Positions 8,672 through 16,580 of a stretch of DNA of 35,936 nucleotides are shown here, piece after piece (position 1 is the stretch's first letter; every line of letters begins with the position of its first letter). This DNA comes from Acidaminococcus sp050873445 (lineage in GTDB: Bacteria > Bacillota > Negativicutes > Acidaminococcales > Acidaminococcaceae). The notes under the pieces were generated by a model. The model made no database searches. It saw only the letters and a program-made list of their open reading frames with translations, and had not been told where the DNA came from. Location of the stretch: positions 1-35,936 of the forward strand of contig NZ_JBNMIU010000017.1 of assembly GCF_050873445.1 (NCBI RefSeq). Direction: 5' to 3'. The position numbers and the translations under genes are program-made.

Positions 8672-8881
8672 ATGGAATCTAATTCAAGAATTGCTGCCCT
8701 GCTTGGTTTGTTGATGGCACTTCCCATCACGCTTTTTTGGACGTGCATATCCGGAATTGGCATCGCACTCGTTTGTCTTGTGATTTTTCCTTCGGAATAC
8801 TTCCTACAAGCAGCACTCCTCTTTACCACAATTTTTTTTATCATTCTAAACATCAACGGCTGGCGCGAACTACGAAGGTAA
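8672..8881 (+). CDS. Small membrane protein, moron-like insert in tail operon
   Basis: 69 residues from ATG at 8672; the start is chosen for the AGAGGTGA site five to six bases upstream. It is the only gene in the structural block on the plus strand. After a short polar N-terminus (MESNSR) it is hydrophobic: about residues 7-37 (possibly one long or two short helices) and 43-60, ending in the charged tail WRELRR. It is bounded by its own TATAAT (8645) and a perfect hairpin terminator (8921-8951), so it can be expressed from a silent prophage. I recognise no family. Two-helix membrane proteins in this setting are often superinfection-exclusion or conversion factors, but that is inference from position only. 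Confidence 0.75.
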   Translation: MESNSRIAALLGLLMALPITLFWTCISGIGIALVCLVIFPSEYFLQAALLFTTIFFIILNINGWRELRR

Positions 8882-8920
8882 GTCTCTTGCAAGCTAAAAA
8901 GAAAATGCTCAAAATGATGA

Positions 8921-8952
8921 ATCCCCTTCCGACAAAGAAGGGGATCTTTTTT
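8921..8952 (+). terminator. Rho-independent terminator of the moron gene
   Basis: The stem ATCCCCTTC (8921-8929) and GAAGGGGAT (8937-8945) is a perfect 9-bp pair with a 7-base loop, followed by CTTTTTT. The T-run is on the plus strand only; read from the minus strand the hairpin lacks a U-tract, so late transcription of the tail operon can pass. Confidence 0.9.
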
Positions 8953-8970
8953 ATTGCTATGGCTACCAAG

Positions 8971-9489
8971 TTACAGGCCTAATGCCTTACGAACATCATC
9001 AAGATAATCTGTACCGTTAATAGTTGCAATATAGTTCATTTTGTCAATTTCAGCCTTTGTCTCTCCATCAATCGTCAGCTTCAAATACATAGTTTCCAAT
9101 GTCAGAGAACTGTCGGTACCAGCTCCCATTTCAAACTTGCCAAGCTCCGTGGATTTGGGCATACCTTTCACAATAAGCTTTACAGGTACCACCTTGATTT
9201 CATTCGCAGACTTGTCAAACACTTCCTGTGCACCACGAATGTCCAGTTTCTGTCCCTTAGTTGCACTGATAATAATTGCATCTTTATCTACAGTCCTGAA
9301 ATTGAGTTTGGTTTCCATGCTAGCGTAATGGCCAATGACCGGCATATTAATTTCGCCGGCCACGCCAGCACCTTTCAGTGTTTCCGTCATAGCCTCCAGC
9401 TTGGGAAGTTCTACATCAACTACGCCAATCACATCATTGCTGTCGTTATATACGCGGAAATTTACAAGCAGGCTGGGTAATTCTGCCAT
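8971..9489 (-). CDS. Major tail tube protein (P2 FII family)
   Basis: 172 residues, with AAGGAGG upstream of the ATG. The protein follows P2 FII in length and pattern: LLVNFRVYNDSNDVIGVVDVELPKL, AGVAGEINMPVIGHYASMETKLNFR and the late block IDGETKAEIDKMNYIATINGTDYLDDVRKALGL. It polymerises into the inner tube around the tape measure. It sits directly behind the sheath gene as in P2 (FI-FII). The 3' side is separated from gpE by the opposite-strand moron gene. Confidence 0.93.
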   Translation of the reverse strand: MAELPSLLVNFRVYNDSNDVIGVVDVELPKLEAMTETLKGAGVAGEINMPVIGHYASMETKLNFRTVDKDAIIISATKGQKLDIRGAQEVFDKSANEIKVVPVKLIVKGMPKSTELGKFEMGAGTDSSLTLETMYLKLTIDGETKAEIDKMNYIATINGTDYLDDVRKALGL

Positions 9490-9508
9490 ATGTCCGTACC
9501 TCCTTTCA

Positions 9509-10951
9509 TTATGCCATCATCAAAGATGCATACTGTTCCGAATCGAATTCATAGACTCCATCAATTTCACGCGTGGGCACCGGCGGAATAAAGGTTTTAT
9601 GAATCTTAGCAATGCCGTCAACAATATCTGTTGTGGGATTATCTTCTTCTCGATATTCACAAGAGCCCGCCAAAATCACACCAGAAGATACCAGCCCATT
9701 CATACGGATGTTTTCCGAATCAATAATCGACTGGATGTATCGTTTCATCATCGGCTGGTCTACATCCGTCCAGTATGTCCGGATAAACGTCTGCTGATCC
9801 CAATTAAACATGGCCCGCACGCAGAAGAATCTGTCTTTCGGATCCGTATTCGTCGGATAGCAGGCCGTATTATTGCCCCAAAGCTTCCATCCGCCAAACA
9901 GGTTGATAGCCGTCACAATACCATTACCGTTCAGATAGTTGGCAGAAGACAGGCCCAGCTCAACTGCAGTTCCATCGGACAAGCAAAGCCCATCAATCTG
10001 TGCGGTCTTGTTGGAAGGAGATTTGTACGGAATATCATCATTTTCATAAGTCAAAAGGGCCTGCGTAGCCATAAGAATCGTAGACAGATGCAGTTTTTTT
10101 GCCCCCATAGTCGCCATCGGCCAGCAGACTACCTGATACTTGCTGGTAACGTTTGCTTTGTTTTTCCAGGCATACACGTCCGTATATTTCTTTGCGACCG
10201 TGGTACTGCCGTCAATAATGGCGACCGCCTTAAACAACCCGGAAATGCTGGCAGCTTTGGACGCCATGACTGCGGCCACTTCTGCGTTATCGCTATAACC
10301 AGGTGCCCCGATCATGCCAGGCACAACACCAAGCTTCGTAAAAATAGTATTGATAACTTCCAGCCCTTTTTCCTTACCTGTTGCAGCATCAATACCCCCG
10401 ATAATGTCCTCATTTTTTACTTTGCTGGGATCTACCTTATCATAAGATACGGTCAGCGTTTCATCGCTGTAGTGGCTGCTGCTGGATACTAGCGCAATCA
10501 CTAGGTTCCCATCATCATCAAAGGACGCAGTGTAATCCGTATCTGCTGCCAGCGTTACGTCGGAAGATTTAACGACCAGAGTATCTTTCAACGCATCTGC
10601 TTTGATGGTTACAGCATGATCCGTAACAGCAAGCGGAGAAGCAGAAACAGCCGTTTTATGTTTCGATTTATCCAGCACGTTGACAAAGATAACCGGGGAT
10701 ACTCCGTACAAAGAGAAGAACGTATAGATGGCTTCTGCGATCCCATAATCCCCAAAATCCGGTTTATAGCCGAACGCTGCCACAGCTTCTGCGTACGTGT
10801 AGCAGAGTACCGGCGTATTCGGTTCTGCCGGATTCGTTGCCAGATGAATCGGTGCTACGCCGACAATGACCGGCAAACATCCCTCTGTATTGACTGCCGG
10901 CTTAATAGCCGTAGCCTGTTCAGAGGTTTTGATGCCATGATAATAGCTCAT
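9509..10951 (-). CDS. Tail sheath protein (P2 FI family)
   Basis: 480 residues. Sheath-family features: MSYYHGIKTSEQATAIKPAV at the start, VPVIVGVAP-like phrase (LPVIVGVAPIH), a middle insertion domain, MIGAPGYSDNAEVAA, and the C-terminal handshake region FNWDQQTFIRTYWTDVDQPM through VDGIAKIHKTFIPPVPTREI. The sheath contracts to drive the tube through the envelope, so this phage is a myovirus. The ATG overlaps the preceding gene's stop by 4 bases and has AAAGGAG upstream. Confidence 0.95.
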   Translation of the reverse strand: MSYYHGIKTSEQATAIKPAVNTEGCLPVIVGVAPIHLATNPAEPNTPVLCYTYAEAVAAFGYKPDFGDYGIAEAIYTFFSLYGVSPVIFVNVLDKSKHKTAVSASPLAVTDHAVTIKADALKDTLVVKSSDVTLAADTDYTASFDDDGNLVIALVSSSSHYSDETLTVSYDKVDPSKVKNEDIIGGIDAATGKEKGLEVINTIFTKLGVVPGMIGAPGYSDNAEVAAVMASKAASISGLFKAVAIIDGSTTVAKKYTDVYAWKNKANVTSKYQVVCWPMATMGAKKLHLSTILMATQALLTYENDDIPYKSPSNKTAQIDGLCLSDGTAVELGLSSANYLNGNGIVTAINLFGGWKLWGNNTACYPTNTDPKDRFFCVRAMFNWDQQTFIRTYWTDVDQPMMKRYIQSIIDSENIRMNGLVSSGVILAGSCEYREEDNPTTDIVDGIAKIHKTFIPPVPTREIDGVYEFDSEQYASLMMA

Positions 10952-11280
10952 TGATTAAGCTCCTTTCTGACGGTTACGCCGTCTGTGTAAAATTTGTTGT
11001 AAGAAGTCCCCTTTTTCTCAATAGCTTCCATTGCCGTGCTCAGCTGGGAAATCGGAATAAACAGCCTTGTAAGTTTGGCTTTTTGCTCCTCTGTTACAAC
11101 ATCAGAGAAAGCCGGGATACCGCCGCTGTATACCTGGTACTTGGTAAGACCCAGCCTAGGAATATTCGGCCCAATATAGGATACAGTCACTACTGCATTT
11201 TCTTTCTTCGTTTCCGCTGCAGCTGCGATTTCCGTATCTGTTGTCTTCGCAGTGCCTTCTGCGGCTTTTGTATCAGCCAT
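10948..11280 (-). CDS. Phage protein of unknown function upstream of sheath gene
   Basis: 110 residues. The first 25 are Ala/Thr/Glu-rich and low in complexity (MADTKAAEGTAKTTDTEIAAAA), followed by a compact domain with VSYIGPNIPRLGLTKYQVYSGG and a helical end. Position matches the small gene that precedes the sheath gene in Mu-like phages (gp38), but I cannot claim the same family. AGGGAGGG precedes the ATG, and the end overlaps the sheath start, so it is co-translated with the sheath and may help its assembly or be a minor tail component. Confidence 0.75.
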   Translation of the reverse strand: MADTKAAEGTAKTTDTEIAAAAETKKENAVVTVSYIGPNIPRLGLTKYQVYSGGIPAFSDVVTEEQKAKLTRLFIPISQLSTAMEAIEKKGTSYNKFYTDGVTVRKELNQ

Positions 11281-11293
11281 ATGTTACCCTCCC

Positions 11294-11758
11294 TTATTCA
11301 TACAAAAAGGGCATTTGCTGGAAATTATCCAGATGCCCTACATAGTAATCCACTTCAATATATCCACTGTAATACGGTCGGTTTGGCTCATTATCAATGC
11401 TCCATTTCAACGGCTTCTTGAGCAAATCCTTTTTACCAACGGTACCCGTAGTTAAAAGGATTTGCCGGATGCGTTCAATCAGATTGACAGCGCCTAAATA
11501 ACCAGCTTCCACAGCTTCATCACGGACGCAAGCTACAATCACGCATTTTACCGTGCTATCTTCCACACCATCCTCACCGGAAATCGGGCGAACCACAATA
11601 TATGGAGCTACTTCTTCACTCCCTGGCTGCTTATCGTCCAGGTAATAGGTATACGTGGTGATACTCCTCGTTTTCCCGGAAGAATCTGTATATGTATACG
11701 CGGCCAGTTTCTCATCCAGCAATGTTTTTAATGCTTTGGCCAGCATAACAGCTGTCAT
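11294..11758 (-). CDS. Probable tail completion / terminator protein
   Basis: 154 residues, with AAGGAGG upstream of ATG. An N-terminal helix (LAKALKTLLDEKLAAY) is followed by beta-rich sequence (APYIVVRPISGEDGVEDSTVKCVIVAC) and a helix (NLIERIRQILL), the arrangement of tail terminator proteins (Mu gp37-like or lambda gpU-like fold). It lies between the minor tail Z-like and sheath genes, which is where the tail-completion gene is expected. The family call rests on layout and secondary structure rather than a clear motif. Confidence 0.6.
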   Translation of the reverse strand: MTAVMLAKALKTLLDEKLAAYTYTDSSGKTRSITTYTYYLDDKQPGSEEVAPYIVVRPISGEDGVEDSTVKCVIVACVRDEAVEAGYLGAVNLIERIRQILLTTGTVGKKDLLKKPLKWSIDNEPNRPYYSGYIEVDYYVGHLDNFQQMPFLYE

Positions 11759-11770
11759 GGCATTTCCTCC

Positions 11771-12337
11771 TTATTTTCCCACAATCCGGGCCAATTGCCG
11801 ATTCAGCTCTTTATTGAGCTTTTCCGTCGTTGTTTTCTCCAATTCCTGCTGGATTTCTTCATTCTTCAGCATAGATGGAACAGACGGCCCGAACAACTTG
11901 TGGATTGGTTTTCTGGCCTTTCCATCTCTTTCAAAAACACCTACGCCGCTGCCAATAGCCATAATAAACGCCCGATCCAGCGTTGCACCGCCACCATTAC
12001 GCTTAACGCGAGCTCGAATTTTTTTATTCTTACGACCTTTATGCTGGACCTTTTTCGGTGAAACTTTGAAGTGTGCCAACGAAATGGGATACCCTCTGCT
12101 GGTAATTTCTGCTTTCAGATTATCTATACTCGCCAATTTGGCGACTTGGATAGTCTTTCTGGCATTGCCAACGGTAACAAAATATCTCTTAGACGCTTCT
12201 CTTGCCATCTGAGTACGGGTAGAACGGGCAACTTTATTGACGCTCATGCTGACTGCCCGTTTTGCTTTTTCCGGGGCATCCGTCAGTGCTTGGATAAGCA
12301 AAGCAGCGCCTTCACATCGCACATCAATATCAATCAT
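11771..12337 (-). CDS. Minor tail protein Z-like
   Basis: 188 residues. The N-terminal part ALTDAPEKAKRAVSMSVNKVARSTRT with MAREASKRYFV is the pattern of lambda minor tail protein Z and its prophage homologues, which finish the head-proximal end of the tail. The middle is strikingly basic (KVSPKKVQHKGRKNKKIRARVKRN, about residues 90-115), and the C-terminal half is helical. The ATG overlaps the upstream stop by 4 bases. In a contractile phage this protein is part of the lambda-like neck module that has been joined to a P2-like tail. Confidence 0.8.
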   Translation of the reverse strand: MIDIDVRCEGAALLIQALTDAPEKAKRAVSMSVNKVARSTRTQMAREASKRYFVTVGNARKTIQVAKLASIDNLKAEITSRGYPISLAHFKVSPKKVQHKGRKNKKIRARVKRNGGGATLDRAFIMAIGSGVGVFERDGKARKPIHKLFGPSVPSMLKNEEIQQELEKTTTEKLNKELNRQLARIVGK

Positions 12338-12672
12338 GTTTCATTCACCGCCCACGTAATAGTCAATACGCCTTCGTCGTCTTTGCAGAGAACCACCTGC
12401 CCATACTTCCCATCTACCCGGAAGGTGTCTCCGGTCTGGGGGACATAGGGCAGGTCTTCTTTTTTGACATTGATGACGCACCCGCTGCCGTACATAGCGT
12501 CGGTATATTTGGCTGCGGCTGCGGTTTCTGTGGTCAGATCATCATTGATGACTACCTCCTGCACAACGGCAATACATTCTGTGCCATTCAGATTATGCGT
12601 TTCAGCAAACTCCTCTGCATTAAGAAAAACATCAGAAATATCACCTTTGATGATGGACTTGAAATCAGCCAA
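12334..12672 (-). CDS. Probable head-tail attachment protein (lambda FII-like position)
   Basis: 112 residues from a TTG start that overlaps the upstream stop by 8 bases; only a weak ribosome site is seen, so coupling is likely. A helical N-terminus (SIIKGDISDVFLNAEEFAETHNLNG) precedes strand-rich sequence with LPYVPQTGDTFRVDGKYGQVV. Small proteins of this shape between the decoration protein and Z-like genes are usually neck/connector (gpFII-type stopper) proteins. I assign the role by position and approximate fold. Confidence 0.6.
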   Translation of the reverse strand: MADFKSIIKGDISDVFLNAEEFAETHNLNGTECIAVVQEVVINDDLTTETAAAAKYTDAMYGSGCVINVKKEDLPYVPQTGDTFRVDGKYGQVVLCKDDEGVLTITWAVNET

Positions 12673-12991
12673 TGCGGACCACTACGGTTGCGGCATCACT
12701 GGCGGCATCTTCCAGGGCAATGCCGGCTTCCACTGTTTTCTCGCTGGACAAAGCGACGATATTATTATTGGTAGTGTCATAATACACAACGGCACCGGCT
12801 TTGATAGCTCCGGTGGCCTTTGGCATTTCATATGCTCCTGCGATGGAAACGGAACCATAGTCCCCCTCTGCGATATCCATTTCAGCCACACCGATGCAGC
12901 CAGTAAATGGGACAATATCCAGATACGCTACGTTGCTGGTGGCTTTATAATCAATTACATCCCCTTTGCGGGCAAATGCTGCTTTAGCCAT
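12665..12991 (-). CDS. DUF2190 family capsid protein (decoration/fibre)
   Basis: 108 residues, with AAGGAGG upstream of ATG. The sequence AFARKGDVIDYKATSNVAYLDIVPFTGCIGVAEMDIAEGDYGSV and the Ala/Gly/Val-rich C-terminus (AGIALEDAASDAATVVVRIG) is the DUF2190 pattern, found directly after major capsid genes in many phages and prophages. These are thought to be head decoration or stabilising proteins. The location immediately downstream of the protease-capsid gene supports this. Confidence 0.88.
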   Translation of the reverse strand: MAKAAFARKGDVIDYKATSNVAYLDIVPFTGCIGVAEMDIAEGDYGSVSIAGAYEMPKATGAIKAGAVVYYDTTNNNIVALSSEKTVEAGIALEDAASDAATVVVRIG

Positions 12992-13011
12992 GTTTTATAT
13001 CCTCCTTCCCT

Positions 13012-14319
13012 TTATTTCCCGGCGTTCTTGTACAGGCCTTTGATATCCAGTACGGTTACGCCGTAATCCATGTAAATACGATAACGAATACCCAACGTAT
13101 CAAAAGCAATCTGGCTTTCAATCGTAGGCATCTGCTGACCATTCAAGTACGTTACTTCAATGGTGTCCATCAGCATAGGATCAGCCGTCATGTACCACGC
13201 TGCACTGTCGATAGCATCCAGTTCGGCATCAGAAATGATCTGCATGGAGTTCATGAGCGGGTTGATGACGCCGCTGTTGTTGCTGTTCGGGTCAGAGGTA
13301 GAAGTCAGCATCTGGCGGGCTGTAAACTCCAGTTCTGCCGGCACAATCAGGAACTTCGGTACAATGTTCAGCATAGCTTCTCCGCGAAGATTCTTCTGCT
13401 TACGCATCGCAACCCGTCCGGCATTGATAGTCCCCAGAGATAATGCGCCCCCTGCAGATGCCAGGTTGCCATTCTTACTGGAATAATTTCCGGAAGCCGT
13501 CAGCTGCTGATATACCAGGCGGTTGATGCCACGTTTAGCAGCGGCGGCATAGAGAGCCGGGATACGGGTCAGTGCTCCCAGGTCATCATTGATGATCATC
13601 TGGCGGGTAAAGGTAAAGGACCGCCCAAAGGTCAATACTTTCTTCTTTGCACTGCCTTCAGTCAGTTCATCATGTTCAAACTCGCCATTTTCTTTAACTT
13701 CCACCAGTTCGCCGGCTTCAGACAGTCTATACTGGCTGGCTTCTTTGAAGTCCACATTGGACCCCGTAGAGGTGAAATACTGGAAGGTAGTCGGAGCTTC
13801 TGCATATGCCTTCGCCATGGTCTTATTGGCCACGTTGGACAGAATGCCAGGAAGTGCCCCAGTCCCGCTCAGAGCCGCACGGACTAGTTCATCATCATCC
13901 ATACGCTGTACATGGGCCACGCCTTCACGTTCCAGCACATCACACATCAGAGAGCGCAGGCGCATAGAACGCAGTTCATCCGCCCCTGCAGCTGGCTTAT
14001 CTACATGCACACCAGCACGCATCAGCAGCGCATCGGTTGCGGCTGCGCGGTATTTGTCAGCCTCATCTTCTTTAACTTCCAGATTAGCCGCCGGGACGGT
14101 ATCCCTTGCAGCTTTGACCAGTACCTGGGCCTGCACCTCAGCCAGGCTGGTCCCTTTTTCAATGAATTCTTTGGGATCCACATTAAAATGACGGCACAAA
14201 ACGGTAATGTTTTCACATCTTTCTCGTTCTTCCTGAATCGCTGCACGCAATGCTTCCCCCTTCTCTGCCGGCGGAACCGGATTTACCGGATTGGCAGTTT
14301 TTTTCTGTTCTTCACTCAT
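13012..14319 (-). CDS. Possible internal-start capsid product nested in the fusion gene
   Basis: An in-frame ATG at 14319 (residue 202 of the fusion, MSEEQKKTANPVNPVPPAEK) has AAGGAGG at 14337-14331, 11 bases upstream. Initiation there would give 435 residues: a helical, scaffold-like delta region followed by the shell domain. Lambda C/Nu3 uses the same nested-start logic. The spacing is a little long, so this is a candidate rather than a certain product. Confidence 0.5.
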   Translation of the reverse strand: MSEEQKKTANPVNPVPPAEKGEALRAAIQEERERCENITVLCRHFNVDPKEFIEKGTSLAEVQAQVLVKAARDTVPAANLEVKEDEADKYRAAATDALLMRAGVHVDKPAAGADELRSMRLRSLMCDVLEREGVAHVQRMDDDELVRAALSGTGALPGILSNVANKTMAKAYAEAPTTFQYFTSTGSNVDFKEASQYRLSEAGELVEVKENGEFEHDELTEGSAKKKVLTFGRSFTFTRQMIINDDLGALTRIPALYAAAAKRGINRLVYQQLTASGNYSSKNGNLASAGGALSLGTINAGRVAMRKQKNLRGEAMLNIVPKFLIVPAELEFTARQMLTSTSDPNSNNSGVINPLMNSMQIISDAELDAIDSAAWYMTADPMLMDTIEVTYLNGQQMPTIESQIAFDTLGIRYRIYMDYGVTVLDIKGLYKNAGK

Positions 14320-14922
14320 GTTCTTTTCTTCCTCCTTCGGTTTTACTACTTTTACAATATGGTGAAACGCCTCTTCCTGAGCACGTCCCACTCCTACCGT
14401 GGCATCTGCAGGTACGGATACAATAGAGATTTCCATTGCTTCCCACTTAGTAGCCACATAACAAGGCCCTTTGATGATCCCGTTCGGAGTAGCCAATGAT
14501 ACATTTTCCTTTACTTCTGTATACTCGTTTACGACATACCCCACAGAGACGCCCTTCAGTGTCCCGGTTTTCACCTTCTGATACACCTTCTCCGATTCTT
14601 CATCTTCATCAAAGGTAATATCTGCATAGGCCCGGCCGTTTTCCATCCATACCCGGTCGATTTTCCCGATAACGGCATCCCGGTTATGGTTATACAGCAC
14701 ACAGCCAAGTCCGTTATTAAATCGAGACACATCCAGGGCTGTTTCATCTACCTGCAGCACTTCCGGTCCAAACCAGCGTTCATACGGCTCTTCACTGGCA
14801 AAGGATACGGTCATTGTCCGTTCGTTGTCTTTGTTTTCGGCCGCCCGAATTTCTCCGTCGCGCTGAAACATGCCAATCTGGCTATTTTGCAGTACTGCTT
14901 TTTTCTGTTTTTGCGGTTCCAT
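13012..14922 (-). CDS. Prohead protease-major capsid fusion protein
   Basis: 636 residues from ATG at 14922. An earlier in-frame start at 14955 exists, but AGGAAGGAAG precedes 14922. Residues 30-190 are an HK97-family prohead protease (U35/S78 clan): His79 in LYNHNRD, Ser126 in LKGVSVGY, and the EISIVSVPADATVG block near 164-175. A charged linker rich in K and E follows (about 190-260), then a capsid shell domain (about 310-636) with GSNVDFKEASQYRLSEAGELVE, FTFTRQMIINDDLGALTRIP and a C-terminal DTLGIRYRIYMDYGVTVLD. Protease and shell protein in one polypeptide means self-cleavage is needed for maturation. An internal ribosome site before residue 202 may also give capsid alone (separate entry). 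It overlaps the portal gene by 41 bases. Confidence 0.9.
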   Translation of the reverse strand: MEPQKQKKAVLQNSQIGMFQRDGEIRAAENKDNERTMTVSFASEEPYERWFGPEVLQVDETALDVSRFNNGLGCVLYNHNRDAVIGKIDRVWMENGRAYADITFDEDEESEKVYQKVKTGTLKGVSVGYVVNEYTEVKENVSLATPNGIIKGPCYVATKWEAMEISIVSVPADATVGVGRAQEEAFHHIVKVVKPKEEEKNMSEEQKKTANPVNPVPPAEKGEALRAAIQEERERCENITVLCRHFNVDPKEFIEKGTSLAEVQAQVLVKAARDTVPAANLEVKEDEADKYRAAATDALLMRAGVHVDKPAAGADELRSMRLRSLMCDVLEREGVAHVQRMDDDELVRAALSGTGALPGILSNVANKTMAKAYAEAPTTFQYFTSTGSNVDFKEASQYRLSEAGELVEVKENGEFEHDELTEGSAKKKVLTFGRSFTFTRQMIINDDLGALTRIPALYAAAAKRGINRLVYQQLTASGNYSSKNGNLASAGGALSLGTINAGRVAMRKQKNLRGEAMLNIVPKFLIVPAELEFTARQMLTSTSDPNSNNSGVINPLMNSMQIISDAELDAIDSAAWYMTADPMLMDTIEVTYLNGQQMPTIESQIAFDTLGIRYRIYMDYGVTVLDIKGLYKNAGK

Positions 14923-16381
14923 TGGTAACACTTCCTTCCTGTAATGAGATACCATACGCCGCTTCCAGCTTTTTCTTATAAGCCTCTTCTATCGCCCGCT
15001 GTTCCAGCACTTCCTTCCAGTCCATGCCAGACCGTGCGCAGATGGTTGCCATCGTTCCCTGATTCGTTTCCAGTGCAATCTTGTTTGCTGTGGCTTCCTT
15101 TACCGGATCGACCCAGTCCCAGCCAGATGTATTCCAGCTATGTTCAAGATACCGTTCCTTGTGACTCCAAAAGTCAGGAATGACCAAAGTCTTTGCCGTG
15201 ACCGCTGAAATCACCACTTCTTCATACACTGTATCCAAAAAATGATCTATCAGAAAACGCTGAATGCGTTCGTATGTCCGTTTATCCTCCAATGACCCCT
15301 GGCGAGCCGAAGAATAGGTTACTTGGCTCATGTCACGGCTGATTGCTTCATAGGAAAGCCCCATGCCGGAGCCAATCAGCCGAATCATAATAGCCAACAT
15401 ATCTTTGGCATTGGATGCCTGTCCCGTAGGAATGACGGCCTGTGCTTCGTCTCCTGGCTGCAATTCTTGAATCATACCCGGTGTCACGGTTTTACGTGGC
15501 AATCCCGTCCTGGCATCAATCTTCTGCCCTCTTCCCAGTTGGTTTCCTCCAGGCAAAGCTCTTTTGATGAAAACCCCAAAGCAGGCCAGAATCTTCTCTT
15601 TTAAGCTGATAGTATCCAGGTAATCCTCTGCGTCCGCAATACGGGTAATTGCCTGGGACATAGGAGACATTTCACGGATCTGGCTTGGACTTTTCTTTTC
15701 CCACAAGGCGATCACCTTATCCGCCGGAATACGTTTGGTATCAAGAGTGCTCCAACCGTCCGGTGTTTCCTCCTTAATCCAATAAGCCAGCGGTTTTCCA
15801 TAGTCATTCACTTCAATGCCGCCCACTACCGATTTTCCATTATGCCGATAGGAAACTACACTATCGCCATCCAAATCGCTGACTTCCCGTGCCTGGAGCT
15901 GGAATGGAAACTTTTCATTTCCGCCATAGGTTTTGAGCAATAAAATACCGCCATCAATTTTTAGACGGCGGACAATCATATTACACATTTCATTAAAGCT
16001 CTGCGTCCCGGAAATATCACAGTTCTTTGGCTTACTCCATTCACGAAAAATATGCTCAATCTGGTTGTTCAATTTTTCATCCCCGGTATCTGCTTGCGGA
16101 ACAAATCCGGATCCAACAATATTGCGTTCAAATGAGGCCAACAGCGAATTCATGATATCACTGTTCCGCTCTAAATCTCGTGCTTTTCTGCGTACCATGT
16201 CACGAGACATTGCATTGAGGCGTTCTGTATTCCCCTCAAGGGGCATCCAGCCATCCTGCCTTCTATGAGTTTCCCCGGAGCTGTACGCCTGCCTGAAAGC
16301 AATACGCTTATAAGCCTTCTCCGGGTTAAAAAAACCAATCAGCCGGTCAAGCCAATTAATCCCTGGTGAAACTTCCGACAT
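14882..16381 (-). CDS. Portal protein, lambda gpB family
   Basis: 499 residues from ATG at 16381, chosen over the GTG at 16390 because AGGAGGT lies eight bases upstream. Lambda-family portal features: NWLDRLIGFFNPEKAYKRIAFRQAY at the start, NSDIMNSLLASFERNIVGSGFVPQ near residues 75-100, SFNEMCNMIVRRLKIDGGILL, and the conserved GMGLSYEAISRDMSQVTYSSAR block near 335-360. The portal ring is the DNA channel and the docking site for terminase and neck. It follows the gpW-like gene (overlap) and is followed by the protease-capsid gene. Confidence 0.93.
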   Translation of the reverse strand: MSEVSPGINWLDRLIGFFNPEKAYKRIAFRQAYSSGETHRRQDGWMPLEGNTERLNAMSRDMVRRKARDLERNSDIMNSLLASFERNIVGSGFVPQADTGDEKLNNQIEHIFREWSKPKNCDISGTQSFNEMCNMIVRRLKIDGGILLLKTYGGNEKFPFQLQAREVSDLDGDSVVSYRHNGKSVVGGIEVNDYGKPLAYWIKEETPDGWSTLDTKRIPADKVIALWEKKSPSQIREMSPMSQAITRIADAEDYLDTISLKEKILACFGVFIKRALPGGNQLGRGQKIDARTGLPRKTVTPGMIQELQPGDEAQAVIPTGQASNAKDMLAIMIRLIGSGMGLSYEAISRDMSQVTYSSARQGSLEDKRTYERIQRFLIDHFLDTVYEEVVISAVTAKTLVIPDFWSHKERYLEHSWNTSGWDWVDPVKEATANKIALETNQGTMATICARSGMDWKEVLEQRAIEEAYKKKLEAAYGISLQEGSVTNGTAKTEKSSTAK

Positions 16382-16580
16382 AGCAGCCACCTCCTGTTTC
16401 TAACGAGGCAATTTCCTGCCGGAGTGTTCGTCGCTCTTTATACAAAGCCGACAAGTTTCCTCTTGTCAGGCTGCGGTTACCGATTGTGTACGACTGTGCC
16501 CCGGCTTCAATCTTTACTATGGCTTTATTAAGTTGTGCCAGTTCGGCTTTCAGATCGTCTACCAGCATTATTTCAGCCAT
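16356..16580 (-). CDS. gpW-like head-tail joining protein
   Basis: 74 residues with the helix-loop-helix pattern LKAELAQLNKAIVKIEAGAQSYTIGNRSLTRGNLSALYKERRTLRQEIASLE. The AQSYTIGNRSLTRxxL phrase is characteristic of the gpW-type (DUF6148) small proteins between terminase and portal genes. It binds at the portal exit to join head and tail. It overlaps both neighbours (13 bases with terminase; its end runs 26 bases into the portal gene). Confidence 0.85.
   Translation of the reverse strand: MAEIMLVDDLKAELAQLNKAIVKIEAGAQSYTIGNRSLTRGNLSALYKERRTLRQEIASLETGGGCYVGSFTRD

Noticed and set aside
8644..8892. An 82-residue minus-strand frame opposite the moron gene
   Set aside because: It would continue the operon's strand, but its reading is basic and featureless, it has no good ribosome site, and the plus-strand gene has its own expression signals.
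9335..10492. A 385-residue plus-strand frame opposite the sheath gene
   Set aside because: The sheath assignment is clear, and this frame has no promoter, ribosome site or recognisable domain.
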